In this document: in pieces, positions 28,150-37,362 of the stretch
How positions within the stretch are numbered: the first letter of the stretch is position 1
Layout of the letters: the number at the start of each line of letters is the position of its first letter
From: Conexibacter sp. CPCC 205762
Lineage (GTDB): Bacteria; Actinomycetota; Thermoleophilia; Solirubrobacterales; Solirubrobacteraceae
Length of the DNA: 64,000 bases
NCBI RefSeq assembly: GCF_030646155.1
Contig: NZ_JAUTDN010000006.1
Location: 62,001-126,000 of the forward strand
Direction: 5' to 3'
Translations under genes and position numbers: made by a program
Notes under the pieces: model-generated
The model's input: the letters and a program-made list of their open reading frames with translations, nothing else
Database searches by the model: none
Told to the model about the DNA's origin: nothing

Positions 28150-29664
28150 ATGTCACGCGATCCGCACCTGCCCGTGCTCGTCGGGGTCGGCGAGGTCGTC
28201 CGCCGGCCCGGCGACGACGGACCGACCGAGCCGGCCGCGCTCGCGGTCGAGGCGATCCGCGCCGCGCTCGCCGACGCGGGCGCCGGCGACGCGCTGCTCG
28301 GCCGCGTCGGCGCGGTCGGCGCCGTCCCGTCCGCCGCCTGGACCGACGGGGATCCCGGCCGCCGCATCGCGGAGCTGATCGGCCGCGGGGACCTGCCGAC
28401 GCTGCGCTCCAGCATGCAGGGCGGCAACGGCCCGCAGCTGCTCGTCAACGTGCTCGCGGAGCGGATCCAGGCCGGCCGGATCGACGCCGCGATCGTCTGC
28501 GGCGCCGAGGCGCTCAGCACCGTCGCGCGGCTGGCGAAGCAGGGCCGGACGCCCGGCTGGCCGGCCGCCGACCCGGCGCGCGAGCCGGGCGAGACGCTGG
28601 AAGCCGACAGGCCCGCCAGCACCGCGGCCGAGAACGCCGTCGGGATGATCGCGCCGATCATGGCCTACCCGCTGATCGAGAACGCGATCGGCCACGCCGC
28701 CGGCCGCACGCCGGCGCAGCAGCTCGACCGCGCCGCGCGGCTGTGGTCGCGCTTCAGCGAGGTCGCGACGAGACAGCCGGCGGCGTGGGGAAGACCGCAG
28801 GCGCGCAGCGCGCAGGAGCTGGCGACCGCGAGCGCCGGCAACCGCCGCGTCACGTACCCGTACACGAAGCTGCTCAACGCCAACATCCAGGTCGACCAGG
28901 GCGCCGCGCTGATCCTCTGCTCGGCGGGCGCCGCGGCCGCGCTCGGCGTCCCGCGCGACCGCTGGGTGTTCGTCCACGCCGGCGCCCGCGCGACCGACGA
29001 GTGGTTCATATCCGAGCGGCGCGAGCTGCACCGCTCGCCGGCGATCCGCGCCTGCGGCGAGGCGCTCTTCACGCGCGCCCACGTGCGCGCCGAGGAGCTG
29101 GGCCCGATCGACCTCTACTCCTGCTTCCCGGCGGCCGTGCAACTGGCGGCGCGCGAGCTGGGGCTGCCGCTCGACGATCCCGCGCGGCCGCTCACCAGCA
29201 CCGGCGGCCTGACCTTCTTCGGCGGCCCCGGCAACAACTACGCGACGCACGGCATCGCGGCCGTCGCGCGCCGGCTGCGGGAGGCCGAGCCGGGCACGCA
29301 CGGGCTCGCGACCGCGCTCGGCTGGTACGCGACCAAGCACGCGCTCGGCCTCTACGGCAACCAGCCGCCGAGACGCGCGTTCGCGTCGCTGCAGCCGGCG
29401 CCGGCGACGCCCGCGCCGCGGCGCGTGATCGCGCCGGCCGAGACGACCGCGGTCGCCGAGACCTGCACGCTGATCTGCGACCGCGCCGGCGAGCCCGCCT
29501 ACGGGATCCTCTTCGCGCTGACCGAGGCCGGCGATCGCGCGCTCGCCAAGACCGACGACCCTGCGGTGATGGCGGCGATGAGCGGGGACGGCTTCCTCGG
29601 CGCCCGCGTCGCGCTCCACGCCGACCGCAGCTTCGACCTCGTCCAGGAGGCCACGCATGCCTGA
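28150..29664 (+). CDS. thiolase-like acetyl-CoA acetyltransferase family protein lacking the active cysteine
   Basis: 504 residues from the ATG at 28150. Overall it follows the thiolase/SCP-x fold: VLVGVGEVV start, MQGGNGPQLLVN where thiolases carry the acyl-accepting Cys, IVCGAEALS, and the C-terminal TSTGGLTFFGGPGNNYATHG. Neither the nucleophilic Cys nor the second C-x-G cysteine is at its usual place, so ordinary thiolysis is doubtful. Such proteins occur in actinobacterial fatty acid or steroid gene sets. A C-terminal OB-like domain (about 425-504) follows. Overlaps the next gene by 8 bases. Confidence 0.72.
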   Translation: MSRDPHLPVLVGVGEVVRRPGDDGPTEPAALAVEAIRAALADAGAGDALLGRVGAVGAVPSAAWTDGDPGRRIAELIGRGDLPTLRSSMQGGNGPQLLVNVLAERIQAGRIDAAIVCGAEALSTVARLAKQGRTPGWPAADPAREPGETLEADRPASTAAENAVGMIAPIMAYPLIENAIGHAAGRTPAQQLDRAARLWSRFSEVATRQPAAWGRPQARSAQELATASAGNRRVTYPYTKLLNANIQVDQGAALILCSAGAAAALGVPRDRWVFVHAGARATDEWFISERRELHRSPAIRACGEALFTRAHVRAEELGPIDLYSCFPAAVQLAARELGLPLDDPARPLTSTGGLTFFGGPGNNYATHGIAAVARRLREAEPGTHGLATALGWYATKHALGLYGNQPPRRAFASLQPAPATPAPRRVIAPAETTAVAETCTLICDRAGEPAYGILFALTEAGDRALAKTDDPAVMAAMSGDGFLGARVALHADRSFDLVQEATHA

Positions 29665-30436
29665 CACCGACAGCACCCCGCCGATCCGCGTCGAGCGGCG
29701 CGGCGCCGTCCAGCTCGTCACGTTCGAGCGGCCGCAGGTCCGCAACGCCTTCAACCGCGAGATGTCGGAGCTGGTCGCCGCCGCGATGGACGAGCTCGAC
29801 CGCGACGACACGCTCTCGGTCGGCGTCGTCACCGGCGCCGGCGGGTGCTTCAGCGCCGGCATGGACCTGAAGGCGTTCGCGCGCGGCGAGTTCCCGGGCG
29901 TCGCTGTGCGCGGCTTCGCCGGCATCACGCAGAAGGCGTCCGACAAGCCGCTGATCGCGGCCGTCGAGGGGCCGGCGCTGGCGGGCGGCTTCGAGATCGC
30001 GGTCGCCTGCGACATGATCGTCGCCGGTCGCTCCGCGACGTTCGGCGTGCCGGAGGTGCGGCGCGGACTCGTCGCGCTCGCGGGCGGGCTGCGCCAGCTC
30101 GCGCGCCGCGTGCCGCGCGGGATCGCGAAGGAGCTGGCGCTGACCGGCGCGCCGATCGACGCCGAGCGGGCGGCGCAGCTGGGGCTCGTCAACCAGCTCG
30201 TGGACGACGGGAGCGCGCTCGACGCGGCGCTGGAGCTGGCGCAGCGGATCGCCGCCAACGCGCCGCTGGCGCTGCGCGCGACGAAGCGGATCCTCGACGA
30301 GCAGGACGCCTGGGACGGCGACGACTTCTGGGCGCGCCAGGGCGAGATCGCCGGCCCGGTGATCATCAGCGCCGACGCGCGCGAGGGCGCCGTCGCCTTC
30401 GCCGAGAAGCGCGACCCGGTCTGGCAGGCGCGATGA
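29657..30436 (+). CDS. enoyl-CoA hydratase/isomerase family protein
   Basis: 259 residues, typical crotonase length. Seen: FNREMSELV, the first oxyanion loop SAGMDLKAFARGE (about 66) and the second VEGPALAGGFEIAVACDMIVA (in part, GPALAGGFEIA, about 100), and a catalytic-region FGVPEVRRGLV with one acidic residue. It hydrates or isomerises 2-enoyl-CoA thioesters. Middle gene of a three-gene coupled operon with a thiolase-like protein and an acyl-CoA ligase, consistent with degradation of a carboxylic acid or side chain by beta-oxidation. Confidence 0.88.
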   Translation: MPDTDSTPPIRVERRGAVQLVTFERPQVRNAFNREMSELVAAAMDELDRDDTLSVGVVTGAGGCFSAGMDLKAFARGEFPGVAVRGFAGITQKASDKPLIAAVEGPALAGGFEIAVACDMIVAGRSATFGVPEVRRGLVALAGGLRQLARRVPRGIAKELALTGAPIDAERAAQLGLVNQLVDDGSALDAALELAQRIAANAPLALRATKRILDEQDAWDGDDFWARQGEIAGPVIISADAREGAVAFAEKRDPVWQAR

Positions 30437-32055
30437 ACGTCCCGTCGTTGCGCGCCGTCGGCGACCTCGGCCGCGGCGCGAGAGCGCTGGCGGCGGCGGG
30501 GATAGTGACGCCCCGCGTCGGCGAGCTGGTGCAGCGCGTGAAGGCGCTGCGCGCCTGGGGCCACGTGCCGATCGCCGGCTTCGTCGCGGCCGCCCGCTCG
30601 CGACCGCACCAGCCCTTCCTGCACGACGACGAGGGGACGCTCACCTACGCCGAGGCCGACCGTCGCAGCGACGCGATCGCGCACGGGCTGCGCGCCTCCG
30701 GCCTGCGCGAGGGCGACGCCGTCGGCCTGCTCTGCCGCAACGGCCGCGCCTTCGTCGAGGGCATGCTCGGCTGCTCGAAGGCCGGCCTGACGATGCTGTT
30801 CCTCAACACCGACTTCGCCGGCCCGCAGCTGCTCGGGACGCTGGAGCGGGAGGGCGGCAAGGCGCTGATCGCCGACGCCGAGTTCGACGCGCTGCTGCCC
30901 GCCGACGCGCTCCCGGGCCGCCGCTTCGTCGGCCACGGCGCGCGCGACGACGACCCGCTGGCGCTGGAGCGGCTGGCGCAGCGGCCAGGCGGCGGGCCGC
31001 TCGCGCCGCCCGCCCAGCCGGGCAAGCTCGTGATCCTCACCTCCGGCACGACCGGCACGCCGAAGGGCGCGGCCCGCAGCGGCGCGCCGATCTCCGCCGT
31101 CGCCGGCATCCTCGACCGGATCCCGCTGAAGGCCGGGCAGACCCACCTGATCGCGGCGCCGCTGTTCCACGGCTGGGGGCTGCTGCACCTCACGCTCGCG
31201 CTGGCGCTGCCGGCGACGGTCGTGCTGCAGCGCCGCTTCGAGCCGGAGGAGCTGCTGCGCGTCGCCGCCGCCCGTCGCGTCGACTCGATCGTGCTGGTGC
31301 CGACGATGCTCCAGCGGATCATGCAGCTGCCCCCGGAGACACGCGCCCGCCACGACCTCTCCTCGCTGAGCGCGCTGCCGCTGTCGGGCTCGGCGATCCC
31401 CGGCGACCTCGCGACGCGCGCGATGGACGCCTTCGGCGACGTCGTGCTCAACTTCTACGGCTCGACCGAGACCGGCTGGGCGACGATCGCGACGCCGGCC
31501 GACCTGCGCGCCGCGCCCGGCACCGCCGGCCGGCCGCCGATGGGGACCGACCTGCTGCTGCTGGACGAGCACGACCGGCCGCTTCCGCAGGGCGCGACCG
31601 GCCGCATCTTCGTCGCCTCGCGGCTGCGGATGGAGGGCTACACCGACCGTGCGCTGCGCAAGGCGGAGGTCGACGGCCGCATGTCGACCGGCGACGTCGG
31701 CCACCTCGACGCGAGTGGGCGGCTGTTCGTCGACGGCCGCGACGACGAGATGATCGTCTCCGGCGGCGAGAACGTCTTCCCGCGCGAGGTCGAGGACCTG
31801 CTGGTCGCGCACGACGCGGTCCTCGAGGCGGCCGTGATCGGCGTCGATGACGAGCAGTTCGGCCAGCGGCTGCGGGCGTTCGTCGTGCTCGCGGAGGGGG
31901 CGCAGGTGGACGGCGAGGCGCTGCAGGCGCACGTCCGTGCCAACCTCGCGCGGTACAAGGTCCCGCGCGAGGTGGTGGTGCTGGCGGAGCTGCCGCGCAA
32001 TCCGACCGGGAAGGTGCTCAAGCGGCAGCTGGCCGCCTGGACCGACCCCGCGTAG
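30433..32055 (+). CDS. fatty-acyl/aryl-CoA synthetase (AMP-forming)
   Basis: 540 residues from the ATG at 30433, overlapping the hydratase stop. ANL superfamily motifs: ILTSGTTGTPKGA (A3, about 204), NFYGSTETGWATIA (A5, about 340), STGDVGHLDASGRLFVDGRDDE (in part STGDVGHLD, A7-A8, about 420) and the catalytic lysine PTGKVLKRQ near the C-terminus. The acid first becomes an adenylate and then a CoA thioester, feeding the hydratase and thiolase-like proteins. The substrate class (fatty, aryl or steroid side chain) is not clear. Confidence 0.9.
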   Translation: MNVPSLRAVGDLGRGARALAAAGIVTPRVGELVQRVKALRAWGHVPIAGFVAAARSRPHQPFLHDDEGTLTYAEADRRSDAIAHGLRASGLREGDAVGLLCRNGRAFVEGMLGCSKAGLTMLFLNTDFAGPQLLGTLEREGGKALIADAEFDALLPADALPGRRFVGHGARDDDPLALERLAQRPGGGPLAPPAQPGKLVILTSGTTGTPKGAARSGAPISAVAGILDRIPLKAGQTHLIAAPLFHGWGLLHLTLALALPATVVLQRRFEPEELLRVAAARRVDSIVLVPTMLQRIMQLPPETRARHDLSSLSALPLSGSAIPGDLATRAMDAFGDVVLNFYGSTETGWATIATPADLRAAPGTAGRPPMGTDLLLLDEHDRPLPQGATGRIFVASRLRMEGYTDRALRKAEVDGRMSTGDVGHLDASGRLFVDGRDDEMIVSGGENVFPREVEDLLVAHDAVLEAAVIGVDDEQFGQRLRAFVVLAEGAQVDGEALQAHVRANLARYKVPREVVVLAELPRNPTGKVLKRQLAAWTDPA

Positions 32056-32068
32056 GCGGTCGGTCCAG
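32037..32068. terminator. perfect hairpin over the stop codon of the acyl-CoA ligase
   Basis: CTGGACCGACC (32037-32047) pairs perfectly with GGTCGGTCCAG (32058-32068). The 10-base loop contains the TAG stop at 32053-32055. It lies at the junction with the convergent surface-protein gene (stop at 32085). No T-tract. Confidence 0.55.
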
Positions 32069-32084
32069 GCGTGAGCGGGTCAGG

Positions 32085-35000
32085 TCAGGCGAACGAGATC
32101 TCGCCGTCCTCGACCCAGGCGGTGCCGTTCCAGCGCACCGCTCTTCTGTCGCCGATCGAGGCGCACAGCGTGCTCGACGCGCACGAGCCGGCGAACGCGA
32201 GGCCGGACGCCGGCTGGTACGCCGCGCTCGGCGAGCCGCTGCCCGTCCACGTGTAGATGTTGGCCGAGCTCTCCAGCCCGGCGAACATGCAGAACGAGCC
32301 GGTCGGCGCGCAGCTGATCGGATAGGCGGGCCGGCCGCCGGCCGCTCTTCCGGCGCTCCAGCTGGAGCCGTCGAACAGCGTGTAGTCGCCGAACGTGCCG
32401 CCGGCGACGCATCTGCCGCCGGGGGTGCACGCGACCTGCTGGACGTAGCTGATTCTCGACGTCAGCGACTCCTCCGCGGTCCAGTTGACGCCGTTCCATC
32501 TGGTGATCGACTGGCGCGAGCCGACGGCCGCGACGCAGTTGGTCGCCGTGACGCACTGCACCGACGTCATCTGGTTGTCGGAGCCCTCGCCGGCCGGGAA
32601 CGTTCTGATGCTCCAGGCGCTGCCGTTCCAGGTCCAGATCGCCGCTCTGTTGGCGGAGCTCTTGCCCGCGAACATGCAGAAGTCGGCTCTGACGCAGGAG
32701 ACCATCTTGCCGTAGTACATCGAGAGGCCGTCGGTGACGGTCGGGCCAACGCTCCAGGTGCCGTCCACGCGCGTGTACGCCTTGCCGGCGTTGTCGACGA
32801 CGAGGCAGGAGCCGTCGGCGGCGCAGCCGATCACGCCGTCGGTCGTGGTCCAGGCCGGGAGCTGGATGCGGTCTCCCCATCTGGTGCTGGTCGCGTCGTA
32901 CGTGACGACGCCGCCTCTGTTGTCGAGCGCGGTGCACGAGTCCCCGGCGCAGGAGACCGAGCGCAGGTACTGCGCCGTGTTGCCGGCGATCGTGAACGTG
33001 ACCGTGCCTCTGGCGACGACGCTGTCGGCGTCGCTGACCTGGAACGTCACGCTTCTGCTGCCCGACGCCGTCGGCGTGCCGCCGATCGCGCCGGTCGCTC
33101 TGTCGAGCGTGAGCCCGGCCGGCAGCGAGCCGCTGGCGACCGTCCAGGTGAACGGCGCTCTGCCGCCGCGCACCTCGAGCGTCTCGGCGAAGGCGGTGCC
33201 GACTCTGCCGCCGAAGGCGCTGGAGAGCACCTCGAGCGCGTTCGGGACGACCGTCAGTCTGATCTCCAGCGTCGCTCTCTGACCGAACTTGTCGGTCGCC
33301 TCGACGGTGAAGATCGCGTCGCCCTCGGTCGTGGCGGTGCCGCTGATCGCGCCGTCGGTCGCCAGCGAGAGACCGGCCGGGAGCGTGCCGCCGGTGACCG
33401 CCCAGGTGATCGGGCTGCCGCCGCCGGTCGCTCTCAGCTGCGCTCTGTACGACTGGCCGGCCATCGGCGAGAGCAGCGACTGCGTGCCGAGCGAGAAGGC
33501 CGGGTAGGCGCTTCTGATCGTCAGCTCGCGCGTCGCTCTCGTGCCGACGGCGTCGGTCACCGTGACGGTGAAGCCGCTCTCGCCGGGCGCGGTCGCCGAG
33601 CCGCTGACGACGCCGTCGGCCGACAGCGTCAGGCCCTCCGGCAGTCTGCCGGCGGTGATCGCCCAGGTCAGCGGCGCGACGCCGCCGTCGGCGTTCAGGG
33701 TCGCTCTGTAGGCGCTCTCGACGGTCGCCGCCGGGAGCGTCTGCGCGGGCACCGACAGCGCCGCGGCGTCAACCGCGATCGACAGCGCGCGCGATGCCTT
33801 CTGGCCGTCGGCGCCGGTCAGCTCGACCGTGAACGAGCCGGTGCCGACGCTGCTCGGGATGCCGGAGATCGTGCCGGTCTGTCCGTCGAGCGTCACGCCC
33901 GCCGGCAGGTTGCCGGCGCTGATCGCCCAGCGGTACGGCGCGGACGAGCCGCTGCCGGCGAGCGCCGTCGTGTACGGCTTGCCGGCGGTCGCGTTCGGCA
34001 GCGAGGCCGTCGTAATCGCCGCGGGCGGGGTGGCGACCGCGATCCGCAGGTCGCGCGTCGCCGTCTTTCTCTTGCTGTCGGTGACGGTGACGGTGAAGGC
34101 GGAGACGCCGGCGGAGGTCGGCGTGCCGCTGATCTGACCGCTCGACGGGTTGAGCGTCAGGCCGGCCGGGAGGCTGCCCTTCGTGACGCTCCAGGTGAAC
34201 GGTCTGGTGCCGCCGATCGCGGCCAGCGTCTGGCTGTAGGCGCGCGTGGCGACCGCGTCGGGGAGCGTCGAGGTCGACACCTGCGGCGGCGCGGAGCCGC
34301 TCGCCTTGGCGATCGTCCAGTCCTTCGAGAAGAGGTCGGGGACGTTTCTGTCGAAGCTGAATCTCCACACCTGGAAGGCGATGCCGGCGCCGGCCTGGAA
34401 GCCGCCCGACAGACGCCACCACGGATCTCTGGTCGAGTCGACGTCGAATCTGATCAGCGCCTCGGCGGTCAGGTACGGGCCGCCGACCTCGTAGACGTCG
34501 AACATCAGCTTGGGGCCGATGCCGGCCATGATGCCGGCGTTGAACTCCGGCTCCGGCGGGGTGAATCTGAAGTCGTTGTCGAGCGACTTGACCGGGATCA
34601 GCTTCTTGCCGTCCCACTGCAGGCCGACGCGCGCGTCCATCGCCTGGCGGACGCTGGTGCTGACGGCACCCTCGACCGAGCCCTCGGCGATCACGTGGAA
34701 GTTGAGCTTCGGCGTGATCACGACCGGCACGGGGCCGACCGAGAAGGTGATCGGGCTGTAGCGGATCGGTCTGCTGAGCAGGTCGACGTCGAGCTCGCAC
34801 TTGGCCTTGCCGGAGACGCGCAGCGCCAGCTGCGACGACTGCTGCAGGCGCGCGACCGCGATCGCCTCGATCGTCAGCGGATGCCAGAGGCCGCCCCACG
34901 AGATGCCGATCTCGGCGCCGGCCGAGAGGCCGAGCGAGCCCTTGATCGACGCGTCGACGCCGCCGGAGCATCTGTACGGCTTGTCGACGCCGCCCTCGGG

Positions 35001-35789
35001 CTGCTGCGCGACCGACGACTTGGCGCCGAGCTTGCCGGGGCCGACCTGCAGCTGCGGCTCGACTCTGATGCGCGCCTGCGGGCCGATCGCCGACAGCGGC
35101 GCCTGCGTGCCGGTGACGGTCGCGCTGTCGCCGCTGCGGTTGACCGACGCGACGACGATCAGCAGGCCCTGCGGGGTTGCCTTGCCGGGACCGGCCGCGA
35201 GCGTGTCGCCGACGGCGACTCTCTTGTTCGGGTCGTCGAGCGTGACGGTGTAGGTGCCGTTCGTCTTGACCGACGAGGTGATCGCCGACGGCTGCGCGAC
35301 GCGGGTCGTGTTCGAGACCCGCTGGACCCAGCGCACGTGCGCGGTGCCGCGGCCGCCCTTGCGGACCTTCACGATCGTGCTGCGGTACTGCGGGAAGGTG
35401 ACGGTGGACGTGCCGGCGATGCGGTTGCCGGTGACGGTCCAGCGGCCGAAGACCTTCGGCTTGAAGGTGCGCGATCTGGCGATCCGCCAGCGTCTGCCGC
35501 TCGGGCTGACGACGTACGCGCGACGAGCGCTGGTGCCGCCGCTGAGCTTGACGACCAGGCGCGAGGGGCGCGCCTTGGCGCCGCGCTTGGCCGCGCCAGC
35601 CGGGCTGCCGAGCGTGATCACCTGCGGAGCGCCGGCTGCGGGGCAGTCGGCGGGGGCGCAGACCGGCGGCGCCGTGGGCGCGGCGGTCGCGGCCGGGACG
35701 CGCTGCGCGCACCACGCGAGCAGCGCGACGAACAGCAGCAACGCGATGCGTGCCGTCCGTGGCGTGGAGAGACGTCCTTGTCCAGTCAT
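32085..35789 (-). CDS. large secreted protein with five Ig-like repeats and a propeller-like C-terminus
   Basis: 1234 residues. A signal peptide (IALLLFVALLAWCAQ, then APA-type cleavage) is followed by a beta-rich region (about 40-480) with no recognised domain. Residues about 500-933 hold five tandem repeats of roughly 86 residues sharing the pattern PFTWSVTKGSLPAGLTL...SGTP...FTVTVTD, which is the putative Ig (He_PIG) family. The last 300 residues contain about six short units each with a Cys pair and an aromatic W(N/T)G-type strand (SVQCVTATNCVAA), suggesting a disulphide-braced propeller. Arg is very often AGA. Likely an adhesin or matrix protein; it has no LPxTG or membrane anchor. Divergent from a secreted subtilisin. 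Confidence 0.8.
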   Translation of the reverse strand: MTGQGRLSTPRTARIALLLFVALLAWCAQRVPAATAAPTAPPVCAPADCPAAGAPQVITLGSPAGAAKRGAKARPSRLVVKLSGGTSARRAYVVSPSGRRWRIARSRTFKPKVFGRWTVTGNRIAGTSTVTFPQYRSTIVKVRKGGRGTAHVRWVQRVSNTTRVAQPSAITSSVKTNGTYTVTLDDPNKRVAVGDTLAAGPGKATPQGLLIVVASVNRSGDSATVTGTQAPLSAIGPQARIRVEPQLQVGPGKLGAKSSVAQQPEGGVDKPYRCSGGVDASIKGSLGLSAGAEIGISWGGLWHPLTIEAIAVARLQQSSQLALRVSGKAKCELDVDLLSRPIRYSPITFSVGPVPVVITPKLNFHVIAEGSVEGAVSTSVRQAMDARVGLQWDGKKLIPVKSLDNDFRFTPPEPEFNAGIMAGIGPKLMFDVYEVGGPYLTAEALIRFDVDSTRDPWWRLSGGFQAGAGIAFQVWRFSFDRNVPDLFSKDWTIAKASGSAPPQVSTSTLPDAVATRAYSQTLAAIGGTRPFTWSVTKGSLPAGLTLNPSSGQISGTPTSAGVSAFTVTVTDSKRKTATRDLRIAVATPPAAITTASLPNATAGKPYTTALAGSGSSAPYRWAISAGNLPAGVTLDGQTGTISGIPSSVGTGSFTVELTGADGQKASRALSIAVDAAALSVPAQTLPAATVESAYRATLNADGGVAPLTWAITAGRLPEGLTLSADGVVSGSATAPGESGFTVTVTDAVGTRATRELTIRSAYPAFSLGTQSLLSPMAGQSYRAQLRATGGGSPITWAVTGGTLPAGLSLATDGAISGTATTEGDAIFTVEATDKFGQRATLEIRLTVVPNALEVLSSAFGGRVGTAFAETLEVRGGRAPFTWTVASGSLPAGLTLDRATGAIGGTPTASGSRSVTFQVSDADSVVARGTVTFTIAGNTAQYLRSVSCAGDSCTALDNRGGVVTYDATSTRWGDRIQLPAWTTTDGVIGCAADGSCLVVDNAGKAYTRVDGTWSVGPTVTDGLSMYYGKMVSCVRADFCMFAGKSSANRAAIWTWNGSAWSIRTFPAGEGSDNQMTSVQCVTATNCVAAVGSRQSITRWNGVNWTAEESLTSRISYVQQVACTPGGRCVAGGTFGDYTLFDGSSWSAGRAAGGRPAYPISCAPTGSFCMFAGLESSANIYTWTGSGSPSAAYQPASGLAFAGSCASSTLCASIGDRRAVRWNGTAWVEDGEISFA

Positions 35790-35929
35790 GTGGCCAGATG
35801 ATCGACCGCTTGAGGAATTGTTTAAGTACCGTCTCCGTTTTCAGACAGGCGCGCTCAAGCTCCTTTCCAGGCACGTTCCACGCCCGCTGAGAGCCCCTGG
35901 TAGGGTCGGGCCGAATTGCGGGGGTTTGA

Positions 35930-37315
35930 GTGATCGTGCGGCGAATCGCCACTGTCGCGGTGGCTGCGCTGGCGTGCGCGGGGACGCTGCCGGCGGCGGC
36001 CGCGGCGCGTGCCGCGTACGTGCCCGGCGAGGTCGTGGTCGCCTACGCGTCAGGCGCCGGACCTGCGGCGCGGGCGGCGAGCGCGGCCGGCGCCGGCGCG
36101 GTCGCGAGCACGGCGCCGACCGGCGACGCGCACGTGCATGTGCTGCACGTCGCGCCCGGTCGCGAACGGGCGGCGATCGCGCGGCTGCGGCGCCAGGGGC
36201 GCGTCCGCTGGGCGGCGCCGAACCCGGTCGCGCACGCCTCGCAGCTGGCCGAGCCGCTGAACGACCCGGGCCTGCCGCGGCTCGGCGGGCTGATCGGCAC
36301 GCAGTGGAACTTCTTCGGCCCGTGGGGCGTGCAGGCGACGCAGGCGTGGGCCAACGTCGCCGCCGTCGCGCCCGGCGGCCGCGGCGTCCGCGTCGCCGTG
36401 CTCGACACCGGCATCGCCTACCGCGACTGGCGCCGCTTCCGCCGTTCGAGCGACTTCGCCGCGACCCGCTTCGTCGCTCCCTACGACTTCGTCGCCGGCA
36501 ACCGCTTCCCGCTCGACCGCGACCGCGCCGGCCACGGCACCCACGTCGCCGGCACGATCGCCGAGACGCCCGGCAACGCGGTCGGCGTCACCGGCCTCGC
36601 CTGGGGCGCCTCGATCATGCCGGTGCGCGTGCTCGACGGCTACGGCTACGGCGACGCCGTCAACATCGCCCGCGGGATCCGCTGGGCGGCGCGCCATGGC
36701 GCGCGCGTGATCAACCTCAGCCTCGAGTTCTCCGGCAGCGTGCGCGCCTCCGAGATACCGGGGATCGTCGACGCGATCCACGACGCCGACCGCCGCGGCG
36801 CGCTCGTGATCGCCAGCTCCGGCAACGAGGCGCAGCAGCGCGTCGCCTACCCGGCGCGGACCGACGTCGCCGTCGCGATCGGCGCGACGACCGACGCCGG
36901 CTGCCTCTCCAGCTTCTCCAACGACGGCCCCGGGCTCGACCTCGTCGCACCCGGCGGCGGCGACAACGCCGACATCGCCGACGACCCCAACTGCACCTTT
37001 CCGCACAGCGGCCGCGACATCGTCCAGCAGACCTACGACGGCAGCTTCGCCAGCTTCGGCCTGCTCGGCCTCGGCGGCACCTCGATGGCGGCACCGCACG
37101 TCAGCGCGGCCGCGGCGCTGACGATCGCCAGCGGCCTGCTCGGCGCCGCGCCGACGCCGGCGCAGGTCGAGTGCCGGCTGAAGCTGACGGCGACGAGACT
37201 GGGCCTCGCCGCGCCCAACCGCGTCTACGGCTACGGCCTCGTCAACGCCGCCGCCGCGACCGACCCGCAGCTCGCGACGCCGGCCTGCACCGCCGGCAGT
37301 GCGCGGCTGCGGTAG
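35930..37315 (+). CDS. secreted subtilisin-family (S8) serine protease
   Basis: 461 residues from the GTG at 35930 (a second GTG at 35936 is in frame). Signal peptide, then a short propeptide-like part (YVPGEVVVAYASG, about 29) and the catalytic domain with VAVLDTGIAY (Asp, about 155), GHGTHVAGT (His, about 204), SSGNEA (oxyanion Asn, about 300) and GTSMAAPHVSA (Ser, about 384). It ends soon after with a Cys pair and no anchor, so it is released. Upstream a TAGGGT -10 like sequence lies at 35901-35906. It is 140 bases from the divergent Ig-repeat protein, a possible substrate or partner. Confidence 0.9.
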   Translation: MIVRRIATVAVAALACAGTLPAAAAARAAYVPGEVVVAYASGAGPAARAASAAGAGAVASTAPTGDAHVHVLHVAPGRERAAIARLRRQGRVRWAAPNPVAHASQLAEPLNDPGLPRLGGLIGTQWNFFGPWGVQATQAWANVAAVAPGGRGVRVAVLDTGIAYRDWRRFRRSSDFAATRFVAPYDFVAGNRFPLDRDRAGHGTHVAGTIAETPGNAVGVTGLAWGASIMPVRVLDGYGYGDAVNIARGIRWAARHGARVINLSLEFSGSVRASEIPGIVDAIHDADRRGALVIASSGNEAQQRVAYPARTDVAVAIGATTDAGCLSSFSNDGPGLDLVAPGGGDNADIADDPNCTFPHSGRDIVQQTYDGSFASFGLLGLGGTSMAAPHVSAAAALTIASGLLGAAPTPAQVECRLKLTATRLGLAAPNRVYGYGLVNAAAATDPQLATPACTAGSARLR

Positions 37316-37335
37316 GCGCGCACGCCGGCCTCGTC

Positions 37336-37362
37336 GCGCGGGCGCTCCGCGCGCGGGCGCTC
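37336..37362. repeat. 12-base direct repeat at a convergent junction
   Basis: GCGCGGGCGCTC occurs at 37336-37347 and again at 37351-37362, a 15-base period. The second copy touches the stop codon of the CoA-binding protein. No function is evident, and low-complexity GC sequence may account for it. Confidence 0.35.

Noticed and set aside
28153-31932. 1259-codon minus-strand open frame opposite the acyl-CoA operon
   Set aside because: No recognisable domain and low-complexity Arg/Gln/Val composition; three real genes with clear motifs lie on the plus strand.
37336-37362. Possible CRISPR-like or tandem repeat
   Set aside because: Only two 12-base units in GC-rich low-complexity sequence; listed as a minor repeat only.
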